Assembly: GCF_026410305.1 (NCBI RefSeq)
Contig: NZ_JAPMLQ010000001.1
Span: 434,001 to 498,000 of the forward strand
Length of the DNA stretch: 64,000 bases
Source: Sulfitobacter sp. F26204
GTDB lineage: Bacteria; Pseudomonadota; Alphaproteobacteria; Rhodobacterales; Rhodobacteraceae
Direction: 5' to 3'
Below are positions 45,999 to 55,129 of the stretch, in pieces; position 1 is the stretch's first letter, and each line of letters begins with the position of its first letter. The position numbers and the translations under genes are program-made. The notes beneath the pieces are model-generated. The model searched no databases and was not told where the DNA came from. It saw only the letters and a list, made by a program, of their open reading frames with translations.

Positions 45999-46799
45999 TC
46001 AGGCGCGTGCGATGAATCCGCCGTCGACGATCAACGTTTGTCCGGTCATCATTCTGCTTGCTCCCGAGGCCAGAAACAGCACAGCGCCGACGATGTCTTC
46101 GGGGGCAAGCGCCTCTGGCAGACATTGGTTGGCAAGTTGGTTTGAAATACTTTCGTCTGTCAGCCAAAGGTCCAGTTGCCGCGGGGTGATCACCATACCG
46201 GGAGCAAGGGCGTTGACGCGAATACCGGCAGGCCCGAATTCTCTGGCAAGACTCTGGGTGAGCGACACAATGGCGGCATTGGATGAGGTATAGACCGGAA
46301 AGCCGGCCATCCCAGCCATGTAGGCGACGGACGAGAAGTTGATGATCGTGCCTGCGCCGTTTGACTTCATCTGTTCAATGGCGGTTTGCGCGGCAAAGAA
46401 ATATGCCTTGAGATTGATTGCCATCGCTCTGTCCCAGAATGCTTCGTCCACATCTTCGGTACGGTGGCGTTGATCGTTGGCTGCATTGTTAACAAGGATG
46501 TCGATCGGACCCTGCAGAATGCCGACCCTGCCCATCGCATCCTTTAGCGCAGGAATATCGGTGATGTCGCATTGGATGAAAACCGGACGCACGCCATGGC
46601 TTGCCTCTATGACATCACAAAACGCCGATCCATCAGATCGTTGTACAAAGGCAACTTTCGCACCCTGTTTGACGAATGCCTCGGTGACGGCGGCGCCGAT
46701 CCCTGATCCGCCACCCGTGATGAAAACGGATTTCCCTTTGAGATCGGCATATAGCCCGACAGTGGCTGCTTGTTTGGTGGTACCCGAACCGTCATTCAT
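45999..46799 (-). CDS. SDR family oxidoreductase with altered active site
   Basis: 266 residues. The NAD site is FITGGGSGIGAAV (27-39) and VNNAAN (103-108) is present. The active-site Ser (about 156-157) and Tyr170 are kept, but in place of YxxxK the sequence is YTSSN, so the catalytic Lys is Asn174. LAREFGPAGIRVNALAPGMV follows as usual. The gene is last of the leftward unit of the cluster, overlapping the Gfo/Idh gene by 4 bp. It may be a changed enzyme or a non-catalytic remnant; a sugar or polyol oxidation would be expected from its neighbours. Confidence 0.87.
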   Translation of the reverse strand: MNDGSGTTKQAATVGLYADLKGKSVFITGGGSGIGAAVTEAFVKQGAKVAFVQRSDGSAFCDVIEASHGVRPVFIQCDITDIPALKDAMGRVGILQGPIDILVNNAANDQRHRTEDVDEAFWDRAMAINLKAYFFAAQTAIEQMKSNGAGTIINFSSVAYMAGMAGFPVYTSSNAAIVSLTQSLAREFGPAGIRVNALAPGMVITPRQLDLWLTDESISNQLANQCLPEALAPEDIVGAVLFLASGASRMMTGQTLIVDGGFIARA

Positions 46800-47968
46800 C
46801 CGAGATCAACCCACGCCGCGTCGCGTTTCGAAGAGCGCAGGCAAGCGTCGATAAAGGCAACGCCTGCCAAACCATCGGCAGCGGTAGGATAAAGCACATC
46901 TGCCGGTTGCGGTGCCTTTGCGATATGGGCCCTGATGGCATGCGCCGCTTCGGAATAAATATTCGCAAATCCTTCAAGATAGCCTTCGGGATGGCCGGGG
47001 GGGATCCGGCTCATCCTTGCTGCCGCGTCACCTGCACCTGCACCGTTGCGCGTAATCATACGCTTGGGTTCGCCCAGAGGGGTGTACCACAAGGTATTCG
47101 GGTCTTCCTGGGCCCATTCGATCCCGCCTTTTTCGCCATAGATCCGCAGTGTCAGGGCGTTTTCATTTCCGGGTGCAACCTGACTGGCCCAAAGCAGCCC
47201 GCGTGCACCTCCTTCATACCGCATCATGACTGTAACATTGTCGTCAAGGCGGCGGCCGGGAACGAAGGTTGTCAGCTCCGCACTAAGCTGTTCAACGCTC
47301 AGGCCTGTGACAAAACCGGCGAGATTGAACGCATGTGTTCCGATGTCCCCGATGCAGCCGCCGCCACCCGACTTGTCGGGGTCGGTGCGCCAGGCAGCTT
47401 GTTTTTGGCCGGTTTCCTCTACGGCTTCGGTCAGCCAGTCCTGAACATATTCCACATTCACCAACCGGATTTTGCCAAGCAGACCTTCCGCCACCATTTC
47501 GCGGGCTTGGCGTATCATCGGATAACCCGTGTAGTTATGAGTAAGTACAAAAAGCGCATCGGATGCCTCGACCAGTTTGGCAAGGCTCTGTGCATCGGCG
47601 AGGGTTGACGTCATCGGTTTGTCACAGATCACATGAATGCCGCGTTCAAGAAATGCGCGGGCCACCGAATAATGCATGTGATTAGGTGTGACGATGGCGA
47701 CGGCCTCGATCCCGTTTTCTCTCTGTGACTCTTGTTCGGCCATTTCCAGAAAGTCACCATATGCCCTGTCGGATGGCACACCCAGATCGGCAGCGCTGGC
47801 TCTGGATTTTTCGGGCGTTGAACTGAATGCACCTGCAACCAGTTCAAAGTGATCGTCAATCCGCGACGCGATACGGTGCACGCCCCCGATAAAGGCGTCG
47901 CGACCGCCCCCCACCATACCAAGACGGATACGGTCGGCGCGGTCTTCGGCTTTTCCTTGAATAGCCAT
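46796..47968 (-). CDS. Gfo/Idh/MocA family oxidoreductase
   Basis: 390 residues. The N-terminal Rossmann domain has IRLGMVGGGRDAFIGGVHRI, HVICDKPMTSTLADAQSL has the catalytic Lys, and GDIGTHAFNLAGFVTG has the Asp-xx-His site. The family oxidises or reduces sugars at one ring position with NAD(P). The gene overlaps both neighbours (1 bp with the upstream isomerase gene, 4 bp with the SDR), so expression is coupled. Pairing of Gfo/Idh with xylose-isomerase-like proteins is usual in pathways with 3-keto sugars or inositols. Confidence 0.9.
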   Translation of the reverse strand: MAIQGKAEDRADRIRLGMVGGGRDAFIGGVHRIASRIDDHFELVAGAFSSTPEKSRASAADLGVPSDRAYGDFLEMAEQESQRENGIEAVAIVTPNHMHYSVARAFLERGIHVICDKPMTSTLADAQSLAKLVEASDALFVLTHNYTGYPMIRQAREMVAEGLLGKIRLVNVEYVQDWLTEAVEETGQKQAAWRTDPDKSGGGGCIGDIGTHAFNLAGFVTGLSVEQLSAELTTFVPGRRLDDNVTVMMRYEGGARGLLWASQVAPGNENALTLRIYGEKGGIEWAQEDPNTLWYTPLGEPKRMITRNGAGAGDAAARMSRIPPGHPEGYLEGFANIYSEAAHAIRAHIAKAPQPADVLYPTAADGLAGVAFIDACLRSSKRDAAWVDLG

Positions 47969-49023
47969 CAGTCCAGCCCCAGCATCTTGCGGTTCGCGCC
48001 TGCGTCAGCACCATCCTGGGTAAAGTCATCGAAGGCTTTTTCCGTGACTCGGATGGTGTGATCCTTAACGAATTGCGCGCCTTCGATTGCGCCGTCTTCT
48101 GGGTGTTTGATCGCACATTCCCATTCGACAACGGCCCAACCGTCAAAGTTGTTGGTTGCCATTTTCGAGAATATTGATTTGAAATCGACCTGACCGTCGC
48201 CAAGCGACCGGAATCGGCCCGCACGGTTTTCCCAGGATTGAAAACCACCATAGACGCCCTTGCGTCCTGTCGGGTTGAATTCCGCATCTTTTACATGGAA
48301 CATGCGGATCCGGTCTTTGTAGATGTCGATGTGATCAAGGTAATCCATGCACTGCAAGATAAGGTGGGACGGATCATACAGCATGTTGCAGCGTGCATGA
48401 TTGTCGACACGTTCCAACAGCATTTCGAATGTGTCACCATCATGCAGATCCTCCCCCGGATGAATTTCAAAACAGAGATCGACTCCGTGATCTTCCGCGT
48501 GATCAAAGATCGGGCGCCAACGGCGGGCCAGTTCGTCAAAGGCTTCTTCAACCAGGCCGGCTGGGCGCTGTGGCCATGGATACATAAAGGGCCAGGCCAG
48601 GGCCCCCGAAAATGATACCGTCCGATCGATCCCGAGGTGCCGCGAAGCGGTGATTGATTTCTTGACCTGTTCAACCGCCCATTCCTGTCTTGCCTTCGGA
48701 TTGCCCCGAACAGAGGGGGCGGCAAAGTTATCAAAGGCCGCATCATAGGCGGGATGAACCGCGACAAGCTGGCCCTGTAAATGAGTGGACAAATCGGTGA
48801 TTTCGACACCGTTTTCGCGGGCTTGACCGGCCATCTCCTGACAGTAATCCTTGCTGGTTGCCGCCTGATCCAGGTCAAAAATGCGGGTATCCCAAGACGG
48901 AACCTCTACCCCGAGATAGCCGTATTCGGCTGCCTTTTTCGTGATGCCGTCCCATGTGTTGAAGGGTGCCTCGTCACTGACAAATTGTGCCAGAAACAGG
49001 CCTGGACCTTTGATCGTTTGCAT
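47968..49023 (-). CDS. Sugar phosphate isomerase/epimerase (xylose-isomerase-like TIM barrel)
   Basis: 351 residues. CFEIHPGEDLHDG and YDPSHLILQCMDYLDHID, then MFHVKDAEFNP and VVEWECAIKHPEDG, give the metal-binding Glu, Asp/His, His and Glu of this fold. It is larger than the two epimerase-like paralogues in the cluster and of another subgroup, the one commonly next to Gfo/Idh genes. The reaction is unknown. It lies 83 bp after the epimerase gene in the leftward unit. Confidence 0.85.
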   Translation of the reverse strand: MQTIKGPGLFLAQFVSDEAPFNTWDGITKKAAEYGYLGVEVPSWDTRIFDLDQAATSKDYCQEMAGQARENGVEITDLSTHLQGQLVAVHPAYDAAFDNFAAPSVRGNPKARQEWAVEQVKKSITASRHLGIDRTVSFSGALAWPFMYPWPQRPAGLVEEAFDELARRWRPIFDHAEDHGVDLCFEIHPGEDLHDGDTFEMLLERVDNHARCNMLYDPSHLILQCMDYLDHIDIYKDRIRMFHVKDAEFNPTGRKGVYGGFQSWENRAGRFRSLGDGQVDFKSIFSKMATNNFDGWAVVEWECAIKHPEDGAIEGAQFVKDHTIRVTEKAFDDFTQDGADAGANRKMLGLD

Positions 49024-49106
49024 ATCGTTTCCTCCCGGTTGGACGTATGTGTTAACGGATTTTGGCGGAATCTCTGTCGTATTGCTTTGCCAGTGGATCC
49101 CGGTAT

Positions 49107-49964
49107 TCAGTTGCGTTTGGCGATGTTCATGGACCTGACGATATGGGCAAATCCGTCGCGGTAGACGGCTTCGGGGCTTTCAGAAAAATCGCGCCATACC
49201 TTGGTTGCGGCGGCAAGGTCCGGCAAGCCGCGTCCGAATGCCTCGATGGTCAACCAGCCATCATAGCCGATTTCGTCAATGGCGGCGAAAGTGTCGCGCC
49301 AAGGGATGTTGCCGCGCCCCGGCACGCCCCGGTCATTTTCGGATATGTGGATGTGATGAACCACGTCTTTGTTGCGGATTAATGCGCCAATGGGGTCGGA
49401 TTCTTCGATATTTGCGTGAAAAGTGTCGTACATTGCACGGATATTCGGGTGATCAATGGAACGAATATGTTCGCCAAGGGCGTCCATGGTGTTGAAGAGA
49501 TAACATTCGAAACGATTAAGGGCTTCAAGGCAGACTGTAACGCCGCATTGTGCCGCATGCTCAGCGATCTGGCTCTGACTGATCCGCGAAAACGCGCGTT
49601 CTTCAGGCGTTGGCCCAACGCCGGAAAAGTGACCCAGAGTGGAGTGAAGCGGTCCGCATATACGGTCCGCCCCCAGTGCTGCCGCACGGTCCAACGCCCA
49701 TTTCATCCGGTCAACTCCAGCGGTACGAACGGCGGGATCCGATGAAATCAAGTTCTGGCTGGAATCGCCCATTGCGGTGACGGCAGTGCGTTCCAGCCCC
49801 AGATTGTCCAGCATGCGACCGGTCGCGGCAAAATCTTTCTCGGATCCTTCGAACACAGGAATCTCTACGCCATCAAAACCGGTGGCGCGAATGTCGGCCA
49901 GCAAGGATTCGTGTTCTGGATCAATGCGCGTGGTCCATAGGAACATGCAGATGCCAATTTTCAC
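49107..49964 (-). CDS. Ketose 3-epimerase-like TIM-barrel protein
   Basis: 285 residues. The four metal ligands match tagatose/psicose 3-epimerases in place and spacing: Glu147 (CLEALNRFECYLFNT), Asp180 (YDTFHANIEE), His206 (HIHISENDRG) and Glu241 (TIEAFG). Such enzymes epimerise free ketoses at C3. It is the first gene of the leftward unit, starting close to the 49990 operator. The true substrate is inferred as a ketose or keto-acid. Confidence 0.87.
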   Translation of the reverse strand: MKIGICMFLWTTRIDPEHESLLADIRATGFDGVEIPVFEGSEKDFAATGRMLDNLGLERTAVTAMGDSSQNLISSDPAVRTAGVDRMKWALDRAAALGADRICGPLHSTLGHFSGVGPTPEERAFSRISQSQIAEHAAQCGVTVCLEALNRFECYLFNTMDALGEHIRSIDHPNIRAMYDTFHANIEESDPIGALIRNKDVVHHIHISENDRGVPGRGNIPWRDTFAAIDEIGYDGWLTIEAFGRGLPDLAAATKVWRDFSESPEAVYRDGFAHIVRSMNIAKRN

Positions 49965-49989
49965 GATAAGACCCCCATTTATCCCTATC

Positions 49990-50000
49990 TGGTATTACCA
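49990..50000. promoter_or_regulatory. FadR-type operator candidate 1, TGGTATTACCA
   Basis: A perfect palindrome TGGTA-T-TACCA, 25 bases before the leftward epimerase start. It has the TGGT-N3-ACCA form of FadR-subfamily GntR operators. See also 50154 and 59846. Confidence 0.65.
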
Positions 50001-50153
50001 AAAATGCTTGATTGGTCAAGCTTGATCTGAATGATCGCGCGTGAGAAGGCTGCGGAGAAAGCCGCTATTTCCATATAAATCGGCGAAATTTACCTATAGA
50101 TGCCAAAGTTCTCTTCTTGTTTTGCTTGACCATCCGAATTTTCGATTGCAAAC

Positions 50154-50164
50154 TGGTCTAACCA
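50154..50164. promoter_or_regulatory. FadR-type operator candidate 2, TGGTCTAACCA
   Basis: TGGT-CTA-ACCA, perfect in its four outer pairs, 69 bases before the rightward epimerase start. With candidate 1 it frames a divergent promoter region; TGGTCAAGC (50013) and its inverse GCTTGACCA (50124) also lie between them. Confidence 0.6.
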
Positions 50165-50233
50165 ATTTCGAACCACCATTAGGTCAAAGCGGAAAACGTT
50201 TTTACGGATATTCGAACAGGAAGAGGAAAGACT

Positions 50234-51121
50234 ATGCATCTATCGACACATAACTGGATGCGGGCAGAGCCGCTCGAAACTACGGTGCGCCGGATCAAGA
50301 AGATGGGTTATGAAAGTATCGAGATTTCAGGTGAGCCGGATCAGTATAACACCAAAGAAACGCTTGCTTTGTTAAAGGAACATGATCTGCGCTGCTGGGG
50401 TGCTGTGACCCTGACTTTGGGTGAACGTAATTTGGCTGCCAAGGATCAAGGACAACGCGAACGGTCTGTTGATTACGTCAAAAGCGTTCTCACAATGGTA
50501 AGTGAGCTTGAGGGGGAGATCATCACACTTGTCCCTGCAACAGTCGGCAAAGTTGTGCCTGACGGCACCCCTGAGGAAGAATGGGGATGGGTGGTGGATG
50601 CCACCAAAGAGTGTTTCCATCATGCGAAAAAGGTAGGCGTGCGGATAGCTGTCGAACCCTTGAACCGCTTTGAAACCTATTTGTTCAATCGCGGCGCGCA
50701 GGCCTTGGCATTGGCCGATGCGGTCAGCCCCGAAGTCGGCGTGTGTTTGGATGCGTTTCACTTGAACATCGAAGAAGAAGACATGTTCCAGACGATCCGT
50801 GACATCGGTGACCGCTTGTTCGATTTCCATGTTGCAGACAACAACCGGTTTGCTGCGGGGCTTGGCCACATCGACTGGCCGCGTGTGGTACAGACGCTCA
50901 AGGAAATTGGATATGATGGCGCCCTTACCAATGAGTTTGTGGCTCCTGTTGACCGGACTCCGGCGGCCCCTTACCCGGATATGGTGGATACCGATCCAAG
51001 CGACATTTCTCCTGAACAGTTGAAATTTATTCAGGACCACGGGTCGAGCGTTTTGACCGAGAAGTTTTATGCTGAACAGATGCAGATTACTGCGGATACG
51101 ATCCTGCCCCTGATCAAGTAA
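50234..51121 (+). CDS. Ketose 3-epimerase-like TIM-barrel protein, second paralogue
   Basis: 295 residues. Metal ligands Glu141 (VEPLNRFETYLFN), Asp173 (CLDAFHLNIEE), His199 (FDFHVADNNRF) and Glu234 (TNEFV) follow the tagatose 3-epimerase pattern. It is related to the 49.1-kb gene but clearly diverged. AGGAAGAGGAAAG precedes the ATG. It heads the rightward unit with the enolase-superfamily gene. The C-terminal tail after residue 240 (PAAPYPDMVDTDPSDISPEQ) is longer than usual. Confidence 0.87.
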   Translation: MHLSTHNWMRAEPLETTVRRIKKMGYESIEISGEPDQYNTKETLALLKEHDLRCWGAVTLTLGERNLAAKDQGQRERSVDYVKSVLTMVSELEGEIITLVPATVGKVVPDGTPEEEWGWVVDATKECFHHAKKVGVRIAVEPLNRFETYLFNRGAQALALADAVSPEVGVCLDAFHLNIEEEDMFQTIRDIGDRLFDFHVADNNRFAAGLGHIDWPRVVQTLKEIGYDGALTNEFVAPVDRTPAAPYPDMVDTDPSDISPEQLKFIQDHGSSVLTEKFYAEQMQITADTILPLIK

Positions 51122-51194
51122 GTTCAGCATGCTTCGACCGCGGTGTCCCCCGCCGCGGTCGAATGGTTCAGGGCCCAACGACAAAGGGAATAAG

Positions 51195-52364
51195 ATGAAA
51201 ATTACATCTGCTCAGGCATGGTGGGTCCAGATTCCGATCGAATTGGAACAACAGCACGTCAGCGATTTTGGCCGGTTACGCACCTTTGACGCCGCGATCC
51301 TGCGATTGGAAACCGATGATGGGTTGGTCGGTTGGGGCGAAGCAAAGAATGCAGCAGGCAGCGCAGGTGACTATGGTACTTTGGTTCATCTGCTGAACAA
51401 CGAATTCGGACCTCGTATTATCGGGCGTGACCCAGCAGACATTACCTGGATCTGGGAAGATCTGTATAATGGCGTCCGTGCGGAAAAAGCGCGCAGTTCC
51501 GGTCACGTGATGCCCGAACTGGCGCGGCGCGGTCTGACGATTTCTGCCATCAGCGCCATTGACATTGCCCTGTGGGATATTCTGGGCAAGGCTGATGGGA
51601 AACCGGTCTGGCAACTGCTGGGCGGGCGCAAGGCTGATCGCCTGCGCGCCTATGCCTCTGGTGGCTGGGCCGATAAGGACACTATCGGCGACCAGCTTCA
51701 GGGGTATATTACCAAGGGCGGATTTGATGGCGTCAAGATGCGCGTCGGGTCAATGGATGGCACGCCTCACCGCTCAGCCGAACGGGTGATTGCGGCGCGC
51801 AGGGCGCTTGGCCCCGATGTCGACCTGATGGTTGATGCCCATGGCACTTTTAATGTCGCCGACGCCAAGAGGTTTGCTTATCTGGTGCGCGACTGTGATC
51901 TGGCCTGGTTTGAAGAACCGGTTACTGCAGATGACAAAGCCGGCATGGCCGAGGTACGCGCAGCGTCACATGCGCCGATCGCGGCAGGTGAATCCGAGGC
52001 CACCCGCTTTGATTTTCGCGACCTGGTTGTTGGCCGCTGTGTTGATATTCTACAGCCGGACCCTGCCTGCTGTGGCGGTATCACCGAAGCGATGCGGATT
52101 GGCACTCTGGCCTCTGCCTTCAACTTGCGTCTTGCACCGCATCTTTGGGCTGGAGCACCGTGTTTCTTTGCCGGGTTACAGGTTTGTGCTGCCGCACCGG
52201 CAAGCTTTACAGTTGAGTTCTCTTTGGGTGCGAACCCGATGATCCATGACCTGTCCAGAACACCAGTCGAAGTGCATGACGGCAAGATTGCAATTCCGGA
52301 AACTCCCGGTATAGGGCTGGACATGGACGAGGGTGTGATCAAACAATTCGCTAAAAAAGGATGA
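51195..52364 (+). CDS. Enolase-superfamily (mandelate racemase type) enzyme, probable sugar-acid dehydratase
   Basis: 389 residues from the ATG at 51195. The two-domain enolase fold has the KxR motif (K181-M-R183), metal ligands Asp214 (DLMVDAHG), Glu240 (WFEEPV) and Glu266 (AAGESEAT), and the His316-Asp289 dyad (LAPHLW; QPDPAC), as in the mandelate racemase subgroup that takes water from aldonic or aldaric acids. The particular acid is unknown. It lies 73 bp after the epimerase gene and 1 bp before the GntR gene. Confidence 0.88.
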   Translation: MKITSAQAWWVQIPIELEQQHVSDFGRLRTFDAAILRLETDDGLVGWGEAKNAAGSAGDYGTLVHLLNNEFGPRIIGRDPADITWIWEDLYNGVRAEKARSSGHVMPELARRGLTISAISAIDIALWDILGKADGKPVWQLLGGRKADRLRAYASGGWADKDTIGDQLQGYITKGGFDGVKMRVGSMDGTPHRSAERVIAARRALGPDVDLMVDAHGTFNVADAKRFAYLVRDCDLAWFEEPVTADDKAGMAEVRAASHAPIAAGESEATRFDFRDLVVGRCVDILQPDPACCGGITEAMRIGTLASAFNLRLAPHLWAGAPCFFAGLQVCAAAPASFTVEFSLGANPMIHDLSRTPVEVHDGKIAIPETPGIGLDMDEGVIKQFAKKG

Positions 52365-52365
52365 C

Positions 52366-53061
52366 ATGCAGCAAACGGATTTCCTCCCAAAGTTGGCGAC
52401 ATATCTGATTGGTGTGGCCGAAAGTAACGCGGGTAAAGCACCTTCGGAACGTGAACTGGCGGAACATTTTACCGTGAGCCGAGGACAGGTGCGCGAGTCG
52501 CTCGCCATCCTTGAGGCAATGCAGGTGATCGAACGGCGCGCAAAATCCGGTATTTATCTGCGCAAGGACCAGCGCGGAATCGAACAGCTTGCGTTTTTTG
52601 CTCGTGCTGGACTGCCGGTTGATCCCCGACAGATATATGAGGCTGTCGAGGTACGTAAAATCCACGAGATCAAAGCTGCGGAATTGGCCGCGGAACGCGC
52701 CACCGAAGAAAACTTTTCTACGCTTGAAGACATACTGGCACGGTCAGAGGCACGGATCGCGGCCGGTGAGGGCCTGAGCAAACTGGACCATGACTTCCAC
52801 CTTGAGATTGTCCGCGCCACCCAGAACGAGGTTTTTTACAACCTGTGCACCACATTCTATGTCCTGAGTGAAAAAAGGCTTTCGATCTATTTCAAGGAAG
52901 GGGACCGGAATCTGCGCTCTCATCAGGAACATCAACAGATTTACGAGGCACTTCGGCGGCGCGATGGGGCGCTCTCCATGGCGCTTATGAACTCGCATCT
53001 GCGCGGTGCGATGAGCTACTGGTCAGAACTGCTGGACGTCAAAGAAACAAACGCGCTTTAG
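52366..53061 (+). CDS. FadR-family GntR transcriptional regulator
   Basis: 231 residues. The winged helix is at the start (KAPSERELAEHFTVSRGQVR, then ESLAILEAMQVIERR), and the C-terminal all-helical FCD ligand domain has DHDFHLEIVRATQNEVFYNL, with Asp and His of the usual metal/ligand site. FadR-group proteins bind TGGT-N3-ACCA-like palindromes and are released by a metabolite of the controlled pathway, often a sugar acid. Three such palindromes lie in the two divergent promoter regions of this cluster. Confidence 0.9.
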   Translation: MQQTDFLPKLATYLIGVAESNAGKAPSERELAEHFTVSRGQVRESLAILEAMQVIERRAKSGIYLRKDQRGIEQLAFFARAGLPVDPRQIYEAVEVRKIHEIKAAELAAERATEENFSTLEDILARSEARIAAGEGLSKLDHDFHLEIVRATQNEVFYNLCTTFYVLSEKRLSIYFKEGDRNLRSHQEHQQIYEALRRRDGALSMALMNSHLRGAMSYWSELLDVKETNAL

Positions 53062-53073
53062 CAAGGGGGCGGC

Positions 53074-54054
53074 ATGTCGGAGTCCAAAGTAATATTTTCC
53101 ACTCACATGCTTCACCCCGAGGTGACAGGGGAGTTGCAGAGGCTTGGCGATTACCGCGTCGCGAGCGCCCCGACACCCGAAGTAATCACAGCCGAAAGCA
53201 AAGGAGCGCAGATCATTGTGGTGCGCGCAAAAATCCCGCCTGGGATCATCACCCGTGAAAAGGGGTTGATGGCCTGTGTCAGGCATGGTGCGGGGCTGGA
53301 CATGATACCTGTCGATGTCGCGACACATGCAGGTGTGCTGGTTACAAATGTGCCCGGGGCAAATGCCACAACAGTAGCTGAACACGCCATCTGGTCCAGT
53401 CTGGCACTGTTTCGAAGGTATCCGATGATGAACCATGATCTGCGGCAAAACGGTTGGGAAGCAGGGCGTAAACATGCTGATTTCGGGCGCGAACTGTCTG
53501 GAAAAACCATCGGGATCCTGGGCTGCGGCAACATCGGGCGCCGGATTGCGGCAATGGCGCGTTTTGGCTTTGGTTGCGATGTGATCGCCCAGACCCGGAC
53601 CCCAGCCAACCTGCCAGAGGGAATCACGGCGGTTTCATTTGATTCTTTGCTTGCGCAATCAGATGTATTGGTTTTGTCTTGTCCGTTGACAGAGGAAACG
53701 ACAGGCATCATCAGCCGCGATGCCATCGCGAAAATGAAAAAGGGGGCGCTATTGATTAACGTGTCCCGTGGGCCTGTCACCGATGAGGGCGCAGTAATAG
53801 AAGCGCTGGCTGCAGGACATCTTGGTGGTGCCGCAATAGATGTATTCAGCGTACAGCCCTTGCCGTCGGATCATGCGTTTTTCAAGCTGCCCAATGTGAT
53901 CCTGACGCCCCATATGGCAGGAATCACCGAAGAAAGCATGCTTCGCTTGGGGCAGGGTGTCGTTTCGGAAACGAAAAGGATCCTGGCAGGGGAACGGCCC
54001 GTCAATCTGTGCAATCCCGAAGTTTGGGACAGTTATCGCGCTCGTTTCTCCTGA
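53074..54054 (+). CDS. D-2-hydroxyacid dehydrogenase family protein
   Basis: 326 residues. NAD site GILGCGNIGRRIA (147-159), catalytic Arg232 (NVSRGPV) and His280 (LTPHMAG). The usual catalytic Glu of the DVFxxEP motif is Gln261 (DVFSVQP), a change that I recall in some other members of this group. The substrate is probably a 2-keto or 2-hydroxy acid of the pathway. Last gene of the rightward unit; it ends 4 bp from the end of the convergent transporter operon. Confidence 0.87.
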   Translation: MSESKVIFSTHMLHPEVTGELQRLGDYRVASAPTPEVITAESKGAQIIVVRAKIPPGIITREKGLMACVRHGAGLDMIPVDVATHAGVLVTNVPGANATTVAEHAIWSSLALFRRYPMMNHDLRQNGWEAGRKHADFGRELSGKTIGILGCGNIGRRIAAMARFGFGCDVIAQTRTPANLPEGITAVSFDSLLAQSDVLVLSCPLTEETTGIISRDAIAKMKKGALLINVSRGPVTDEGAVIEALAAGHLGGAAIDVFSVQPLPSDHAFFKLPNVILTPHMAGITEESMLRLGQGVVSETKRILAGERPVNLCNPEVWDSYRARFS

Positions 54055-54058
54055 CGTT

Positions 54059-55129
54059 TCACTGTATCGAAAGGTTTAGCCCACTGACCGGATCAAAATA
54101 GAGCACCTTGTCAGGTTTCCAGCCAAATCGAACGGTATCGTCAATCTTTACCTTCATCTGCGCTGACACTGTTGCATGTACATGCGTACCATCCAGATCC
54201 AGCGTCAGAATTTTGATAACTCCATGGTTTTCAACGTCGAAAATCCGCGCTTCTGCAGGTGCATCCGGTGAAATCAGGACATCTTCGGGGCGGATCCCGA
54301 AACGAATGTTTTGTCCATCTTGCGCCTTGGAATTCGCGATGGATAGTGCATGCCCCCCGATATTCAGCACTGCCTTGCCACCCTTTACGACGCCGTCGAC
54401 CAGGTTCATCGGCGGGGTGCCTACGGAACGCGCAACAAAGGTGTTCAACGGCTTTGCATAGATGTCATCCGGTGTGCCTACCTGTATCAACTTGCCGCGG
54501 TCCAGGACACCGATCTTGTCACCCATGGACATGGCTTCAACCTGATCGTGGGTTACAAAAACAAAAGTGGCACCCAATTCCTGATGAAGCTTTTTCAACT
54601 CGACGCGCAATACGTCGCGCAGGTTCGCATCCAGCGCAGAAAGGGGCTCGTCCATCAGGAACACCCGAGGCTGACGAACGATGGCGCGTCCAATGGAAAC
54701 ACGCTGCATTTCACCGCCCGACAGTCTTTCAACTTTGCGGTCAAGCAGCCGGGTAATTTGTAGCGTCTCGGCCGCCCGTTCAACCCGTTGAGTTATCTCA
54801 TCAGCGGTAAAATTTTGCGTGCGCGATTTCAGCGGAAACTCCAGGTTTCCCCGCACGGTCAAGCGGGGATAAAGTGAATATTGTTGCAAGACCAGCGCGA
54901 CATCGCGCTCCGCTGCGTTCCATGTGGTTGCATCTTGACCGTCGATCAGCACGGTTCCGGTGTCGGGCTTTTCAAGGCCAGCGATCACGCGCAATGTTGT
55001 GGTTTTGCCCGCACCGGTTTGTCCCAGCAAAACAAAGAATTCGCCGTCCTTGATGTCAATATCCACACCGCGCAATGCTGTGTTCGGGCCAAATTTCTTG
55101 GAAATGCCCTGAAGTTCAATATCTGCCAT
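54059..55129 (-). CDS. Sugar ABC transporter ATP-binding protein (MalK/UgpC type), second copy
   Basis: 356 residues. Walker A is LGQTGAGKTT, the signature LSGGEMQRVSIGRAIV and Walker B VFLMDEPLSALD; the C-terminal regulatory domain with OB-type folds follows (FGIRPEDVLIS). It differs clearly from the other ATPase next to it, so the transporter probably uses a heterodimer, as in the glycerol transporter type. Last gene of the transporter operon, overlapping the previous ATPase gene by 1 bp. Confidence 0.93.
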   Translation of the reverse strand: MADIELQGISKKFGPNTALRGVDIDIKDGEFFVLLGQTGAGKTTTLRVIAGLEKPDTGTVLIDGQDATTWNAAERDVALVLQQYSLYPRLTVRGNLEFPLKSRTQNFTADEITQRVERAAETLQITRLLDRKVERLSGGEMQRVSIGRAIVRQPRVFLMDEPLSALDANLRDVLRVELKKLHQELGATFVFVTHDQVEAMSMGDKIGVLDRGKLIQVGTPDDIYAKPLNTFVARSVGTPPMNLVDGVVKGGKAVLNIGGHALSIANSKAQDGQNIRFGIRPEDVLISPDAPAEARIFDVENHGVIKILTLDLDGTHVHATVSAQMKVKIDDTVRFGWKPDKVLYFDPVSGLNLSIQ

